From NCBI RefSeq assembly GCF_016742955.1, contig NZ_JABBYC010000008.1, forward strand, positions 1 to 64,000: a stretch of DNA of 64,000 nucleotides, read 5' to 3'. This stretch comes from Myceligenerans indicum. GTDB lineage: Bacteria > Actinomycetota > Actinomycetes > Actinomycetales > Cellulomonadaceae. Position numbers and translations under genes: made by a program. Within the stretch, counting starts at the first letter, position 1. Each line of letters begins with the position of its first letter. Shown piece after piece: positions 1 to 6,801 of this stretch. The notes under the pieces are model-generated. The model was not told the origin of the DNA, searched no databases, and worked only from the letters and a program-made list of their open reading frames with translations.

Positions 1-75
1 ACCCTCCGCCGAGGGCAACAACGGCTCGATCCGCGCCCAAGCCGCATCGGTCAACTCACCGCGTCCAACACCCAC
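1..75 (-). CDS. IS5-family transposase, N-terminal fragment (runs off left edge)
   Basis: Reading the minus strand from a GTG at 75 gives VGVGRGELTDAAWARIEPLL, which continues without a stop to the window edge. The pattern GELTDxxWxxIEPLLP is the usual N-terminus of IS5-family transposases (helix-turn-helix domain; the DDE nuclease part would lie outside the window). Only about 25 codons are visible, so completeness cannot be judged. It lies beside broken integrase and regulator genes, which fits an insertion-sequence-rich scar. Confidence 0.6.
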   Translation of the reverse strand, partial: MGVGRGELTDAAWARIEPLLPSAEG

Positions 76-123
76 AACCCTGACATTACCGGCCCTGTGA
101 CCTGCCCATTCGCAGGACAGGCC

Positions 124-609
124 CTAGTCAAGCCAGACGAGCATCCCCATGCCGGAATCGGTCGCCTCGCGGAAGAACGCCTTCAGTCCTTCGAGGTGGC
201 CGATCAGATACTCCGCCCACGTCGGTTCCTCCCAGAGCTCCTTGGGGTAGATTCCCTCGGCAGCGAGAACGGAACCAGGTACGGCCCTGACCGTCTCGAT
301 CGGGCTGATCTCGTCGAGCGCGGCGGCCAGCTCCCCCACTCGGGCCACACCCAGGGAGGACGGCGGGCCATAGCCCCAGTCGTCGGCGCCCGGGACCGCA
401 CCGTCACCGAAGATGATGCCGCTCGGCAGCCCGGCACGATCAAGGACCAGAGCAAGACCGTGCCACGCCTTGTCGACGTCGAACAGGCGCGGATCACCTT
501 CATCGGCTTCGAGCAACTCGTCGACGAGTTCCCAGGCCCACTCGGGATCCGACAGTGCCTTCTCAAGGTCGCCCGGCGCGAGACGAACATACTCGCCGAT
601 CATGCTCAT
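124..609 (-). CDS. DUF1877 (YfbM-like) family protein
   Basis: A 161-residue protein starting MSMIGEYVRL, the characteristic opening of DUF1877/YfbM proteins, whose members begin with M(G/S)MIG and are about 160 residues long. Start 609 is preferred over the upstream in-frame ATG at 630 because the family motif begins there. It is soluble and acidic, without signal peptide or membrane segment, and ends with GMLVWLD. No biochemical function is established for the family. It sits in the mobile-element scar at the left end and may have been carried in. Confidence 0.7.
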   Translation of the reverse strand: MSMIGEYVRLAPGDLEKALSDPEWAWELVDELLEADEGDPRLFDVDKAWHGLALVLDRAGLPSGIIFGDGAVPGADDWGYGPPSSLGVARVGELAAALDEISPIETVRAVPGSVLAAEGIYPKELWEEPTWAEYLIGHLEGLKAFFREATDSGMGMLVWLD

Positions 610-674
610 CGAGGCAACGATGCAGACCAAAGAGGGTCAGTCCGGCCGGCCCGGAAGAGCATGGAGAGAGCGGC

Positions 675-752
675 CTACGCGTCGAGGGCGTACCGGAGCA
701 CGCACACCCGGCGTCGAGCGTCATGACGTTGGCCTCCACCGGGTCCCCGCCT
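675..752 (-). pseudogene. GntR/UTRA regulator, C-terminal remnant
   Basis: The minus strand encodes DPVEANVMTLDAG and then, after a frame change, VLRYALDA before a TAG stop. This matches the C-terminus of the other GntR/UTRA copies in the window (DPVEVNVMTLDAG...VLRYDFDA at 1646 and FMLRYDFDA at 17560). Only about 25 codons survive and the frame is broken by a small deletion, so it cannot be functional. It is the third copy of this regulator type seen here. Confidence 0.6.
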
Positions 753-776
753 CAGCACGGAGTGGGTGGCGTGAAC

Positions 777-890
777 GGCCTGCCGAAGTCGGGGCGTAGC
801 CGGCGCACGGTCCCGTTTCCGGCGTCGTGCGTCGAGACGCTTCGTCGTCACCAGCGCGCACAGGAGAGAGCGCACGGCGGCCGGTGGTCG
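777..890 (+). pseudogene. Tyrosine integrase remnant
   Basis: The plus-strand frame reads LPKSGRSRRTVPFPASCVET followed by LRRHQRAQERAHGGRW. This corresponds to the stretch of phage/AICE tyrosine recombinases just after the first catalytic arginine region (typically TPKSxxSRRTVPLPxxVVExLRxHR). Sequence on both sides is not integrase-like: upstream is the reverse-strand GntR remnant, and downstream loses the family pattern. The catalytic HxxR and Tyr regions are absent. It lies about 230 bp from the truncated tRNA-Arg repeat, where an integrase gene would be expected. Confidence 0.6.
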
Positions 891-1071
891 GTGGCGCGGC
901 CTCGGGTACGACGCACTCCAGGCGAAGGTGGAGGTACGTCGCATCAGGTTTCCTGGGCCCGCAAGGGCTGGGCCGGACGAGCATGAGCGACACGCCCGAG
1001 GCAGACACACATTTCTGCCGCTAACCCGGGACAGAGCCCCACCCACGACATCCTGGCCAGAACGCGAAAAA

Positions 1072-1103
1072 GGCTCTGGTCAGCGCTTCCGCTGACCAGA
1101 GCC
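1072..1103. terminator. Hairpin next to truncated tRNA-Arg
   Basis: A perfect 14-bp stem (ggctctggtcagcg / cgctgaccagagcc) with a 4-nt loop lies 13 bp outside the truncated tRNA-Arg 3' half. A similar hairpin sits at the same place beside the intact tRNA-Arg (2572-2607), consistent with the tRNA transcription terminator. Confidence 0.7.
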
Positions 1104-1116
1104 TCTTGTCCGTCTG

Positions 1117-1158
1117 TGCGCCCGGAGGGATCGAACCCCCAACCTTCTGATCCGTAGA
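1117..1158 (-). repeat. Truncated tRNA-Arg 3' half (attL-like)
   Basis: This segment repeats the T-arm, variable and anticodon 3' part of the tRNA-Arg at 2619-2691, from the discriminator base through 'ctgatccgtag', with one T missing in the T-loop. The 5' half is replaced by unrelated sequence. A duplicated tRNA 3' end is the usual footprint of a tyrosine-integrase attachment site. Orientation and position make it the distal att copy of an element spanning about 1.12-2.62 kb. Confidence 0.7.
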
Positions 1159-1242
1159 TGCGCCAGCCTCTTTAAAGAGGCATCTGGGACGGCTTGCCTC
1201 CGTCCGATGGAGTCCGGTGCCGTCCGTTCGCGTGCGCCCAGG

Positions 1243-1264
1243 TTGGGGCAGTGCATGGGGGCAG
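1243..1264 (+). repeat. TTGGGGCAG arm-type repeat pair, left end
   Basis: Two 9-mers, TTGGGGCAG and TGGGGGCAG, separated by 4 nt, lie 85 bp inside the truncated tRNA-Arg repeat. The same pair with the same 4-nt spacing recurs at 2514-2535, also about 84 bp inside the other tRNA copy. They may be integrase arm or excisionase sites; this role is inferred. Confidence 0.5.
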
Positions 1265-1338
1265 GCACAAGGCGTAGCCGCATCAGGCAACGTTCGCCCT
1301 CTTCACGACATCGCGGAGAGCGACGGCGCTGCGAGCGC

Positions 1339-1605
1339 TTACAGGGCTCGGCGTTTCCTCAGCTCAGCGAGCCACGTCCGCACCTGTTCGTCGTCGTGCA
1401 GGTAACAGCCGCTCTCGCCCGCAGGAAGATCGATTCCGCAGAGGAGGTCCAGCGCCCACCAGGACAGGCTGTCCCAGACGATCCCATCCTCCGACACCCA
1501 CCTCGCCGCCCAGCGGTCAGCCTCGTCCCGGGACAGCCGACCCGCGACAACCTCAACGAAGCAATCTTCGATCTCATCAAGAGTCGGCTGGCCGCTGGCA
1601 TCCAC
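1339..1605 (-). CDS. Small hypothetical protein (88 aa)
   Basis: An 88-residue acidic protein, MDASGQPTLDEIEDCFVEVV at the start and ELRKRRAL at the end, with no signal peptide or membrane segment. The composition (EADRWAARWV, WWALDLLCGIDL) resembles a type of small uncharacterised actinobacterial protein often found next to secreted or mobile genes; I cannot name a family. It has normal high third-position GC and an uninterrupted frame. It lies inside the decayed element between the GntR remnant and the left att-like repeat. Confidence 0.5.
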   Translation of the reverse strand: MDASGQPTLDEIEDCFVEVVAGRLSRDEADRWAARWVSEDGIVWDSLSWWALDLLCGIDLPAGESGCYLHDDEQVRTWLAELRKRRAL

Positions 1606-1645
1606 GCCCAGACCGTACAGGCAAGAAGCGCACGGAGAGTGCGCC

Positions 1646-2086
1646 CTACGCGTCGAAGTCGTACCGGAGCACGTACGACCCGGCGTCGAGCGTCATCACG
1701 TTGACCTCCACCGGGTCGCCCGCCTCGGTGACGGCGGTGCGGGTGACGACGAAGACAGGCGTCCCGGGCGCCACCTGGAGCCGCTCCGCCTCGGCCTTCG
1801 TGGGCATGCGGGACACGATGTCCTCGCGGAAGTGCGCTGGACCATGCCCGAGGTCAGCGAGCCGCGCGTAGATGCCGCCCGGCCCCGTGTCCTCGTCGAG
1901 GATGCGGGTGCCGGCTACCAGGTCCGCCGGGAGATACGACGTCGCCGCCAGGACCTGCTTGCCGTCGAGCAGGTACGTGCGCGCGCGAGTCGCCACCTTT
2001 GCCCCGTCCTGGTTCAGCAGCTCTGCGACGTCGGCCGGCGGCTCGACCGACGCGGTCCGCCGCAGACGCCATGGACGCAGTCCTCG
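1646..2086 (-). pseudogene. GntR-family regulator remnant (UTRA domain, HTH lost)
   Basis: The frame from about 2086 to the stop at 1646 encodes most of a UTRA ligand-binding domain: RRTASVEPPADVAELL near the start, then RTYLLDGKQVL, the conserved ILDEDTGPGGIYARL, REDIVSRMPT, and LRYDFDA at the end. It parallels the intact regulator at 17560-18282, which also ends LRYDFDA. The DNA-binding winged helix is missing: a TGA closes the frame just upstream and only a doubtful trace of the HTH end is visible near 2100-2200. A GTG at 1996 could start a 116-residue truncated product. Confidence 0.65.
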
Positions 2087-2219
2087 GGGGCGTCAAGTCG
2101 TCGAGCTGAGGTAGCGGCTCGCGTTCGGCGTGTGGCGGTCAAGGATGTTGGCAGCCATGCGCCGAACGCGGGAACCGCTTGCCGTGCGGCACCAAGTGGC
2201 CGTTGGAAGGCTGTGCACC

Positions 2220-2501
2220 ATGGCGACTTTCGAGTACGGGCAGATCCAACTAGGCGCCAGCGATGGCACTCCGATGGTCGTGCAGGGGATGGCCGGCATC
2301 CCCGCCGCCGACGGGTCCGTGGAGGGCTTGAACGCGATCGAGGCCCTCAACCGGTTGGGAGCCCGCGGCTGGCGTCCCGTGCAGGTCCAGGACTTGACGA
2401 AGGTCATCAGCGATCTCACGTCCGCAGAGGTCTGGCACGTGGTGCGCAGCTCTGACGACAAGCCGAGTGACCCCGTCAAACCCGGGTTCGCCTTCACATG
2501 A
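2220..2501 (+). CDS. Small hypothetical protein (93 aa)
   Basis: A 93-residue protein starting MATFEYGQIQLGASDGTPM. The ATG at 2220 has a GGAAGG ribosome-binding sequence 9 nt upstream, which favours it over the in-frame ATG at 2130. Content such as ALNRLGARGWRPVQVQ resembles the small DUF4177-like fold in which a 'GWE/GWR' strand closes a short alpha/beta unit, but the match is weak. There are no membrane segments. It sits inside the decayed tRNA-Arg element. Confidence 0.55.
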   Translation: MATFEYGQIQLGASDGTPMVVQGMAGIPAADGSVEGLNAIEALNRLGARGWRPVQVQDLTKVISDLTSAEVWHVVRSSDDKPSDPVKPGFAFT

Positions 2502-2513
2502 TCGGAGAGCCAG

Positions 2514-2535
2514 TTGGGGCAGACCGTGGGGGCAG
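2514..2535 (+). repeat. TTGGGGCAG arm-type repeat pair, right end
   Basis: TTGGGGCAG, 4 nt, TGGGGGCAG: the same pair and spacing as at 1243-1264, here 84 bp inside the 3' end of the intact tRNA-Arg. The two pairs lie on the inner side of each tRNA copy, so this is not a simple segment duplication. Confidence 0.5.
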
Positions 2536-2571
2536 TGCCGGACCCACGGCATGGGCAGGCCAGACAAGAAA

Positions 2572-2607
2572 GAGGCTCTGACCGGCCTATCGCCTGGTCA
2601 GAGCCTC
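2572..2607. terminator. tRNA-Arg terminator hairpin
   Basis: Inverted repeat gaggctctgacc / ggtcagagcctc (12 bp, 12-nt loop) 12 bp downstream of the tRNA-Arg 3' end on the minus strand. It closely resembles the hairpin at 1072-1103. Confidence 0.75.
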
Positions 2608-2618
2608 TTGTCCGTCTG

Positions 2619-2691
2619 TGCGCCCGGAGGGATTCGAACCCCCAACCTTCTGATCCGTAGTCAGATGCTCTATCCGTTGAGCTACGGGCGC
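2619..2691 (-). tRNA. tRNA-Arg (ACG)
   Basis: 73-nt cloverleaf on the minus strand. The acceptor stem GCGCCCG pairs with CGGGCGC and the discriminator is A. The anticodon arm UCUGA-CUACGGA-UCAGA presents ACG, and the T-arm contains GGTTCGAATCC. No CCA is encoded. Its 3' half is duplicated at 1117-1158, marking it as an integration target. Confidence 0.95.
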
Positions 2692-2896
2692 CTATCGGTG
2701 CTTCCACCGCATCGGCCGCTCACGCGGCCGAACGACGAGAACACTACCGCCTCACGGGCAGGTTCCCAAACCGAAATCCCACTTCGTGACCGACGACACC
2801 TCGTCGACCACGTACTGCACGTTCCAGGACATCCAAGACCCCCGGAAACAGCGAAGGCGAGGAGACCCGAAACGGATCGACCTCACCTTTCACCAG

Positions 2897-2985
2897 CGGA
2901 GACGGCGGGATTTGAACCCGCGAACGGCTTGCACCGTTACCACCTTAGCAGGGTGGCGCACTAGGCCTGACTATGCGACGTCTCC
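2897..2985 (-). tRNA. tRNA-Ser (GCU)
   Basis: 89-nt class II tRNA on the minus strand. The acceptor GGAGACG pairs with CGTCTCC and the discriminator is G. The anticodon loop reads CTGCTAAGG (GCU) and a long variable arm is present. It lies between the tRNA-Arg and the divergent GMC oxidoreductase gene. Confidence 0.95.
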
Positions 2986-3131
2986 TCACGGCGCCACCCG
3001 AAGGGCGGCGAGCGCGCAGCCCAGAGTACCTGGCGCACCCGCCGTCCGGCAAAGCGGCGTGCGGTTCGCGACAGATCCGCCTGATCGACGTGTTATTGAA
3101 GTTTTCTTCAGTACTCCAGTACCTTCGCCTC

Positions 3132-4835
3132 ATGGACTACGACGTCTTGGTCATCGGATCGGGCTTCGGCGGCAGTGTCGCCGCGCTGAGGCTCGCCGAG
3201 AAGGGCTACACGGTGGGTGTGCTCGAGGCAGGCCGCCGGTTTGCGGACCACGAGTTCGCCCGGAACAACTGGCACCTGAAGGACTATCTCTGGGCGCCAC
3301 GGCTCGGCTGGTACGGGATCCAGCGTGTCACCCTGCTGCGCAACGTGCTGTGCCTGACCGGCAACGGCGTCGGCGGAGGGTCGCTGGTCTACGCGAACGT
3401 GTCCTACAGGCCTCGTGGCGACGCGTTCTTCCAGGACCCCGCCTGGGCCGGCATCACCGACTGGAAGGCCGAGCTGGACCCCTACTACGACCAGGCGTCG
3501 CGCATGCTCGGCGTGACCACCTATCACGGCGACTCCCCCGCGGACCGCCTGATCCGCGATGTCGCCCACGACATGGGCGTCGCGGACACGTTCCGGCCCA
3601 CCGACGTCGCCGTGTACTTCGGTCCCGGCGGGGCATCCCGACCCAGCCCGGACCAGACGTTCACGGACCCGTTCTTCGGCGGCGCCGGGCCGGAGCGCAC
3701 CGGCTGCCGGGAGTGTGGCGAGTGCATGACCGGCTGCCAGCACGGCGCCAAGAACACCCTCGTCAAGAACTACCTCCACCTCGCCGAACAGGCAGGTGCG
3801 CAGGTGCACCCACTCACCACCGCGCACGTCGTCCGGCCGCTTGAGGACGGCGGCTACGAGGTTCTCGCCCACCGCACCGGCCGGCGGCGCACGGACCGGC
3901 GACGGTTCACCGCGCGCGAGGTGGTCTTCGCCGCGGGAACGCTCGGCACGCAGGAACTACTGCACCGGATGAAGGCCGACGGGATCCTCCCGGGCATCTC
4001 GGACCGGCTAGGCCGGCTGACCCGCACCAACTCCGAGTCCCTGCTCGGCGCGGTCACCAAGAAGGTCTCCGACGTCGACTACTCGCGGGGCGTCGCGATC
4101 TCGTCCTCGATCTTCCCCGACGAGCACACACACGTGGAGCCCACCCGGTACGGCAAGGGGTCGAACCTCATGGGAGCCCTCGTCACACCCCTCGTCCCCG
4201 GCGACAAGCCGCTGCGAGCCCTGCGCTGGGTCGGAGTCCTGCTCCGGCATCTCCCGTGGCTGCGCGTCCTGGTCGACTACCGCCGCTGGTCCGAACGCGC
4301 CGTCATCGCCCTGGTGATGCAGGACCACGACAACTCCCTCGACGCGCAGCTGCGGCGCGGGCTCCTCGGGCGGAGACTGACGACGCGACGCCCGGCGGAA
4401 CGGCCGAACCCGGCGTGGATACCGGAAGGACACGAGACCGCTCGCCGCATGGCGGACCGCATGGGTGGCGTTGCCGGCAGCGTCGTCACCGAACCCTTCG
4501 GCGCTCCGATGACGGCGCACATCATGGGCGGCTGCGCGATCGGCACGTCCCCCGAACGCGGCGTCGTCGATCCTTACCTACGCCTGTACGGGCACCCCGG
4601 CCTGCACGTGATGGACGGCACCACCATCACCGCCAACGTCGGGGTGAACCCCAGCCTCACGATCGCCGCACAGGCCGAGCGCGCCTGCGCGCTCTGGCCC
4701 AACAAGGGCGACGACGACGATCGCCCCGTGCTCGGTACCGCCTACCGGCGTATGGCCCCGGTGCACCCCGCCCGCCCTGCCGTCCCGGCATCTGCACCGG
4801 GCGCACTCCACCTGCCGATCATCGACATCACCTGA
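3132..4835 (+). CDS. GMC-family FAD oxidoreductase (cholesterol oxidase-like)
   Basis: A 567-residue flavoprotein beginning MDYDVLVIGSGFGGS, the Rossmann FAD-binding motif; the in-frame ATG at 2973 would overlap the tRNA-Ser. A Cys cluster CRECGECMTGC (C192, C195, C198, C202) follows. The C-terminal half has AHIMGGCAIG and the GMC signature around VMDGTTITANVGVNPSLT, where the active-site residues and the FAD lid lie. This architecture is that of the cholesterol-oxidase-like branch of GMC enzymes, which oxidise alcohols of sterols or other lipids; the substrate is not shown by sequence. There is no signal peptide. It appears monocistronic with a terminator downstream. Confidence 0.85.
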   Translation: MDYDVLVIGSGFGGSVAALRLAEKGYTVGVLEAGRRFADHEFARNNWHLKDYLWAPRLGWYGIQRVTLLRNVLCLTGNGVGGGSLVYANVSYRPRGDAFFQDPAWAGITDWKAELDPYYDQASRMLGVTTYHGDSPADRLIRDVAHDMGVADTFRPTDVAVYFGPGGASRPSPDQTFTDPFFGGAGPERTGCRECGECMTGCQHGAKNTLVKNYLHLAEQAGAQVHPLTTAHVVRPLEDGGYEVLAHRTGRRRTDRRRFTAREVVFAAGTLGTQELLHRMKADGILPGISDRLGRLTRTNSESLLGAVTKKVSDVDYSRGVAISSSIFPDEHTHVEPTRYGKGSNLMGALVTPLVPGDKPLRALRWVGVLLRHLPWLRVLVDYRRWSERAVIALVMQDHDNSLDAQLRRGLLGRRLTTRRPAERPNPAWIPEGHETARRMADRMGGVAGSVVTEPFGAPMTAHIMGGCAIGTSPERGVVDPYLRLYGHPGLHVMDGTTITANVGVNPSLTIAAQAERACALWPNKGDDDDRPVLGTAYRRMAPVHPARPAVPASAPGALHLPIIDIT

Positions 4836-4893
4836 GTCCCGCTGTCCGACCGGCGCCCGTCGGCCACGCCGGCGTGGCCGATTCCCCACGACG

Positions 4894-4924
4894 AAGGCCC
4901 CGGGGCTGTCTTCCCCGGGGCCTT
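4894..4924. terminator. Terminator between GMC oxidoreductase and tRNA-Ser
   Basis: A 12-bp stem, aaggccccgggg / ccccggggcctt, with a 7-nt loop followed by 'ac'. It can serve both the plus-strand oxidoreductase gene and the minus-strand tRNA-Ser, whose 3' end is 9 bp away. Confidence 0.8.
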
Positions 4925-4932
4925 ACGCTGAG

Positions 4933-5017
4933 CGGAGGGCGAGGGATTCGAACCCCCGGTGCGTTGCCGCACAACGGTTTTCAAGACCGTCACATTAGGC
5001 CGCTCTGTCAGCCCTCC
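4933..5017 (-). tRNA. tRNA-Ser (UGA)
   Basis: 85-nt class II tRNA on the minus strand. The acceptor GGAGGGC pairs with GCCCTCC and the discriminator is G. The anticodon stem-loop GGTCTTGAAAACC presents UGA, followed by a long variable arm and GGTTCGAATCC. Confidence 0.95.
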
Positions 5018-5115
5018 TGGTGCCGCACAAGTCTAACGGCGGGCCGCCCGTCCATGGACAACCCGCCGTTCGGCGAGGCACGTCGTGCCTCGCCGGCGAA
5101 CCTGTTCGGCCGCAG

Positions 5116-5913
5116 TCAGCCCTGCTTGCCGGCGCGCAGCTGGCGCATGGCGAGCTGCACGAGGGCGATCAGGGTCTGCTTGGTCGCCGCGCGGGAGCGG
5201 GCGTCCGTGTACAGCATCGGAACGTGCTCGGGGATCTGCAGCGCTTCGCGCACGTCCTCGAGCCGGTGCTTGGCCACGCCGTCGAAGCAGTTCACGCCGA
5301 CCACGAACGGGATGTTGCGCGACTCGAAGTAGTCGATCGCCGGGAAGCACTGCTCCAGACGGTCCGTGTCCACCAGAACGACCGCGCCGATGGCCCCGCG
5401 CACCAGGTCGTCCCACATGAACAGGAAGCGGTCCTGGCCGGGCGTACCGAAGAGGTACAGCCACAGGTTTCCAGGGAGCTCCACGCGACCGAAGTCCATG
5501 GCCACCGTGGTGGTGGTCTTGCGGTCGGTCACGCCGCCGGCGTCGTCGACGCCCACCGAGTGCTCCGTCATGGCGGCCTCGGTGTTGAGCGGCTCGACGT
5601 CGGAGATCGAGCCGATGAACGTCGTCTTGCCGACGGCGAAGCCACCGGCGACGACGATCTTCACCACTGTCGGCGCGGTGCGCTCGCCGGTGGGCTGCGC
5701 GGCAGCTCCCGACTGACCGGACGGGGGCTGCTGGACCACCGGCGGGGCAGGCTGCGCGGGCTGGGGCGGGCGCGCCCCGGCGGACGGTGCCGCAGGGGCG
5801 GACCCACCCCCGCCGAGCACGCTCTGCCGGGCCGGGGCGGCCGTTGCGGAATCGGACACCGGCGCCCAGTTCGGGCCCGCGCCGGTCCCGTTGCTAGAGG
5901 GCGGAAATGCCAT
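5116..5913 (-). CDS. cvnD: Conservon GTPase CvnD, with Pro/Ala-rich N-terminal extension
   Basis: A 265-residue Ras-like (MglA/Rab-type) GTPase. The P-loop GGFAVGKTT lies at residues 90-98, a switch region with VAMDFGRVEL follows, then the G3-equivalent FGTPGQDRF and VNCFDG near the nucleotide-base site. It is the last gene of the conserved cvnA-B-C-D cassette typical of Actinobacteria, and its start overlaps cvnC by 20 bp, implying translational coupling. Family members are about 190-200 residues; here some 80 residues rich in Pro, Ala and Gly precede the G domain, probably a flexible tail. CvnD proteins act at the membrane with the other conservon products in a G-protein-like relay affecting development and secondary metabolism. 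Confidence 0.9.
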   Translation of the reverse strand: MAFPPSSNGTGAGPNWAPVSDSATAAPARQSVLGGGGSAPAAPSAGARPPQPAQPAPPVVQQPPSGQSGAAAQPTGERTAPTVVKIVVAGGFAVGKTTFIGSISDVEPLNTEAAMTEHSVGVDDAGGVTDRKTTTTVAMDFGRVELPGNLWLYLFGTPGQDRFLFMWDDLVRGAIGAVVLVDTDRLEQCFPAIDYFESRNIPFVVGVNCFDGVAKHRLEDVREALQIPEHVPMLYTDARSRAATKQTLIALVQLAMRQLRAGKQG

Positions 5914-6304
5914 TCAGAACACTCTCCAAGACACTGAGCGACAGGCCCGAGTTCGAGCTTCCATGGCCTGTGTGGACGTTGACGGGGGTCGAGGTGTGCA
6001 CCGTGATGTGCCCCTCCTCCTGCATGTCCGCCACGAGGATCCGGACGACACCGAGGGGCAGCCGAAGCAGAGCGGACAGCTCGGCGATCGACACGTACGT
6101 ATGCGCGGCGTGCTGGAGAATCGCGCGCTTCTCCGGGGGTAGGCCCTGACCATTGACCGCCCCGGGCATCACCTCGACAAGGGCTTCGAGTGGCAGGTCG
6201 GACATCGCCGACCGCACACGGCCCCCGGTGACCGCATAGGGGCGGACCGTCGACGTCTCATGGACATCGGCGGACCCCTGGGAACCCAAAGGTGCGTACG
6301 TCAT
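5894..6304 (-). CDS. cvnC: Conservon protein CvnC (DUF742)
   Basis: A 136-residue DUF742 protein with the family's winged-helix-like core: TVRPYAVTGGRVR, then PEKRAILQHA, SIAELSALLRLPLGVVRILVADM and GHITVH. The usual length is about 120-140 residues. It is the third gene of the cvn cassette, 10 bp after cvnB and overlapping cvnD by 20 bp. DUF742 proteins bind the other conservon members; whether this one touches DNA is unknown. The Ser/Asn-rich stretch SSNSGLSLS near the C-terminus lies outside the core. Confidence 0.9.
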   Translation of the reverse strand: MTYAPLGSQGSADVHETSTVRPYAVTGGRVRSAMSDLPLEALVEVMPGAVNGQGLPPEKRAILQHAAHTYVSIAELSALLRLPLGVVRILVADMQEEGHITVHTSTPVNVHTGHGSSNSGLSLSVLESVLNGISAL

Positions 6305-6314
6305 CGTCTATGCC

Positions 6315-6764
6315 TCATCCCAGACTGGCGGCTCGGGTCTGTCCATCGACCGGGAGGCTGCCACGCATCTCCGAGATCAGCTGCGGCGTGAGCGTGGCCT
6401 CGGTGCGGGACACCATGAGAGCCATCTCGTAGCCGATCAGACCGATGTCGCAGGTCGCCTCCGCGACGACTCCGAGGACGGAACCGTTGGACACGTTCAT
6501 CAGGAAGAGGAAGCCGTTGTCCATCTCGATGATCGACTGGCGCACATTCCCGCCGTTGAGCTGGCGCGACGCGCCACGGGTCAGGCTCGACATCCCGGAG
6601 ACGATGGCGGCCAGCTGGTCACCGCTGGTGCGGTCGAGCTGATCGGACATCGCCATGAGCAGACCGTCCGCAGACACCACGAGCGTGTGGCGGCTACCCG
6701 GAACGGTTCGCACGAAGTTGTCGAGCAGCCACCCGAAATTGGTTGCTTCGGTGCTGAGGGTCAC
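6315..6764 (-). CDS. cvnB: Conservon protein CvnB (roadblock/LC7 domain)
   Basis: A 149-residue roadblock/LC7-fold protein: NFGWLLDNFVRTVPG leads into HTLVVSADGLLMAMSD and DQLAAIVSGMSSLT, then the second beta pair with FLFLMNVSNGSVLGVV and IGYEMALMV. Roadblock proteins dimerise and act as regulators of small Ras-like GTPases, which matches the neighbouring CvnD. The start at 6764 has an AGGAGGAA-type ribosome-binding sequence just upstream. It is the second gene of the cassette, 37 bp after the sensor kinase. Confidence 0.92.
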   Translation of the reverse strand: MTLSTEATNFGWLLDNFVRTVPGSRHTLVVSADGLLMAMSDQLDRTSGDQLAAIVSGMSSLTRGASRQLNGGNVRQSIIEMDNGFLFLMNVSNGSVLGVVAEATCDIGLIGYEMALMVSRTEATLTPQLISEMRGSLPVDGQTRAASLG

Positions 6765-6801
6765 TTCTGTTCCTCCTAGTCAGAATCCACAGACGCGCTT
6801 G

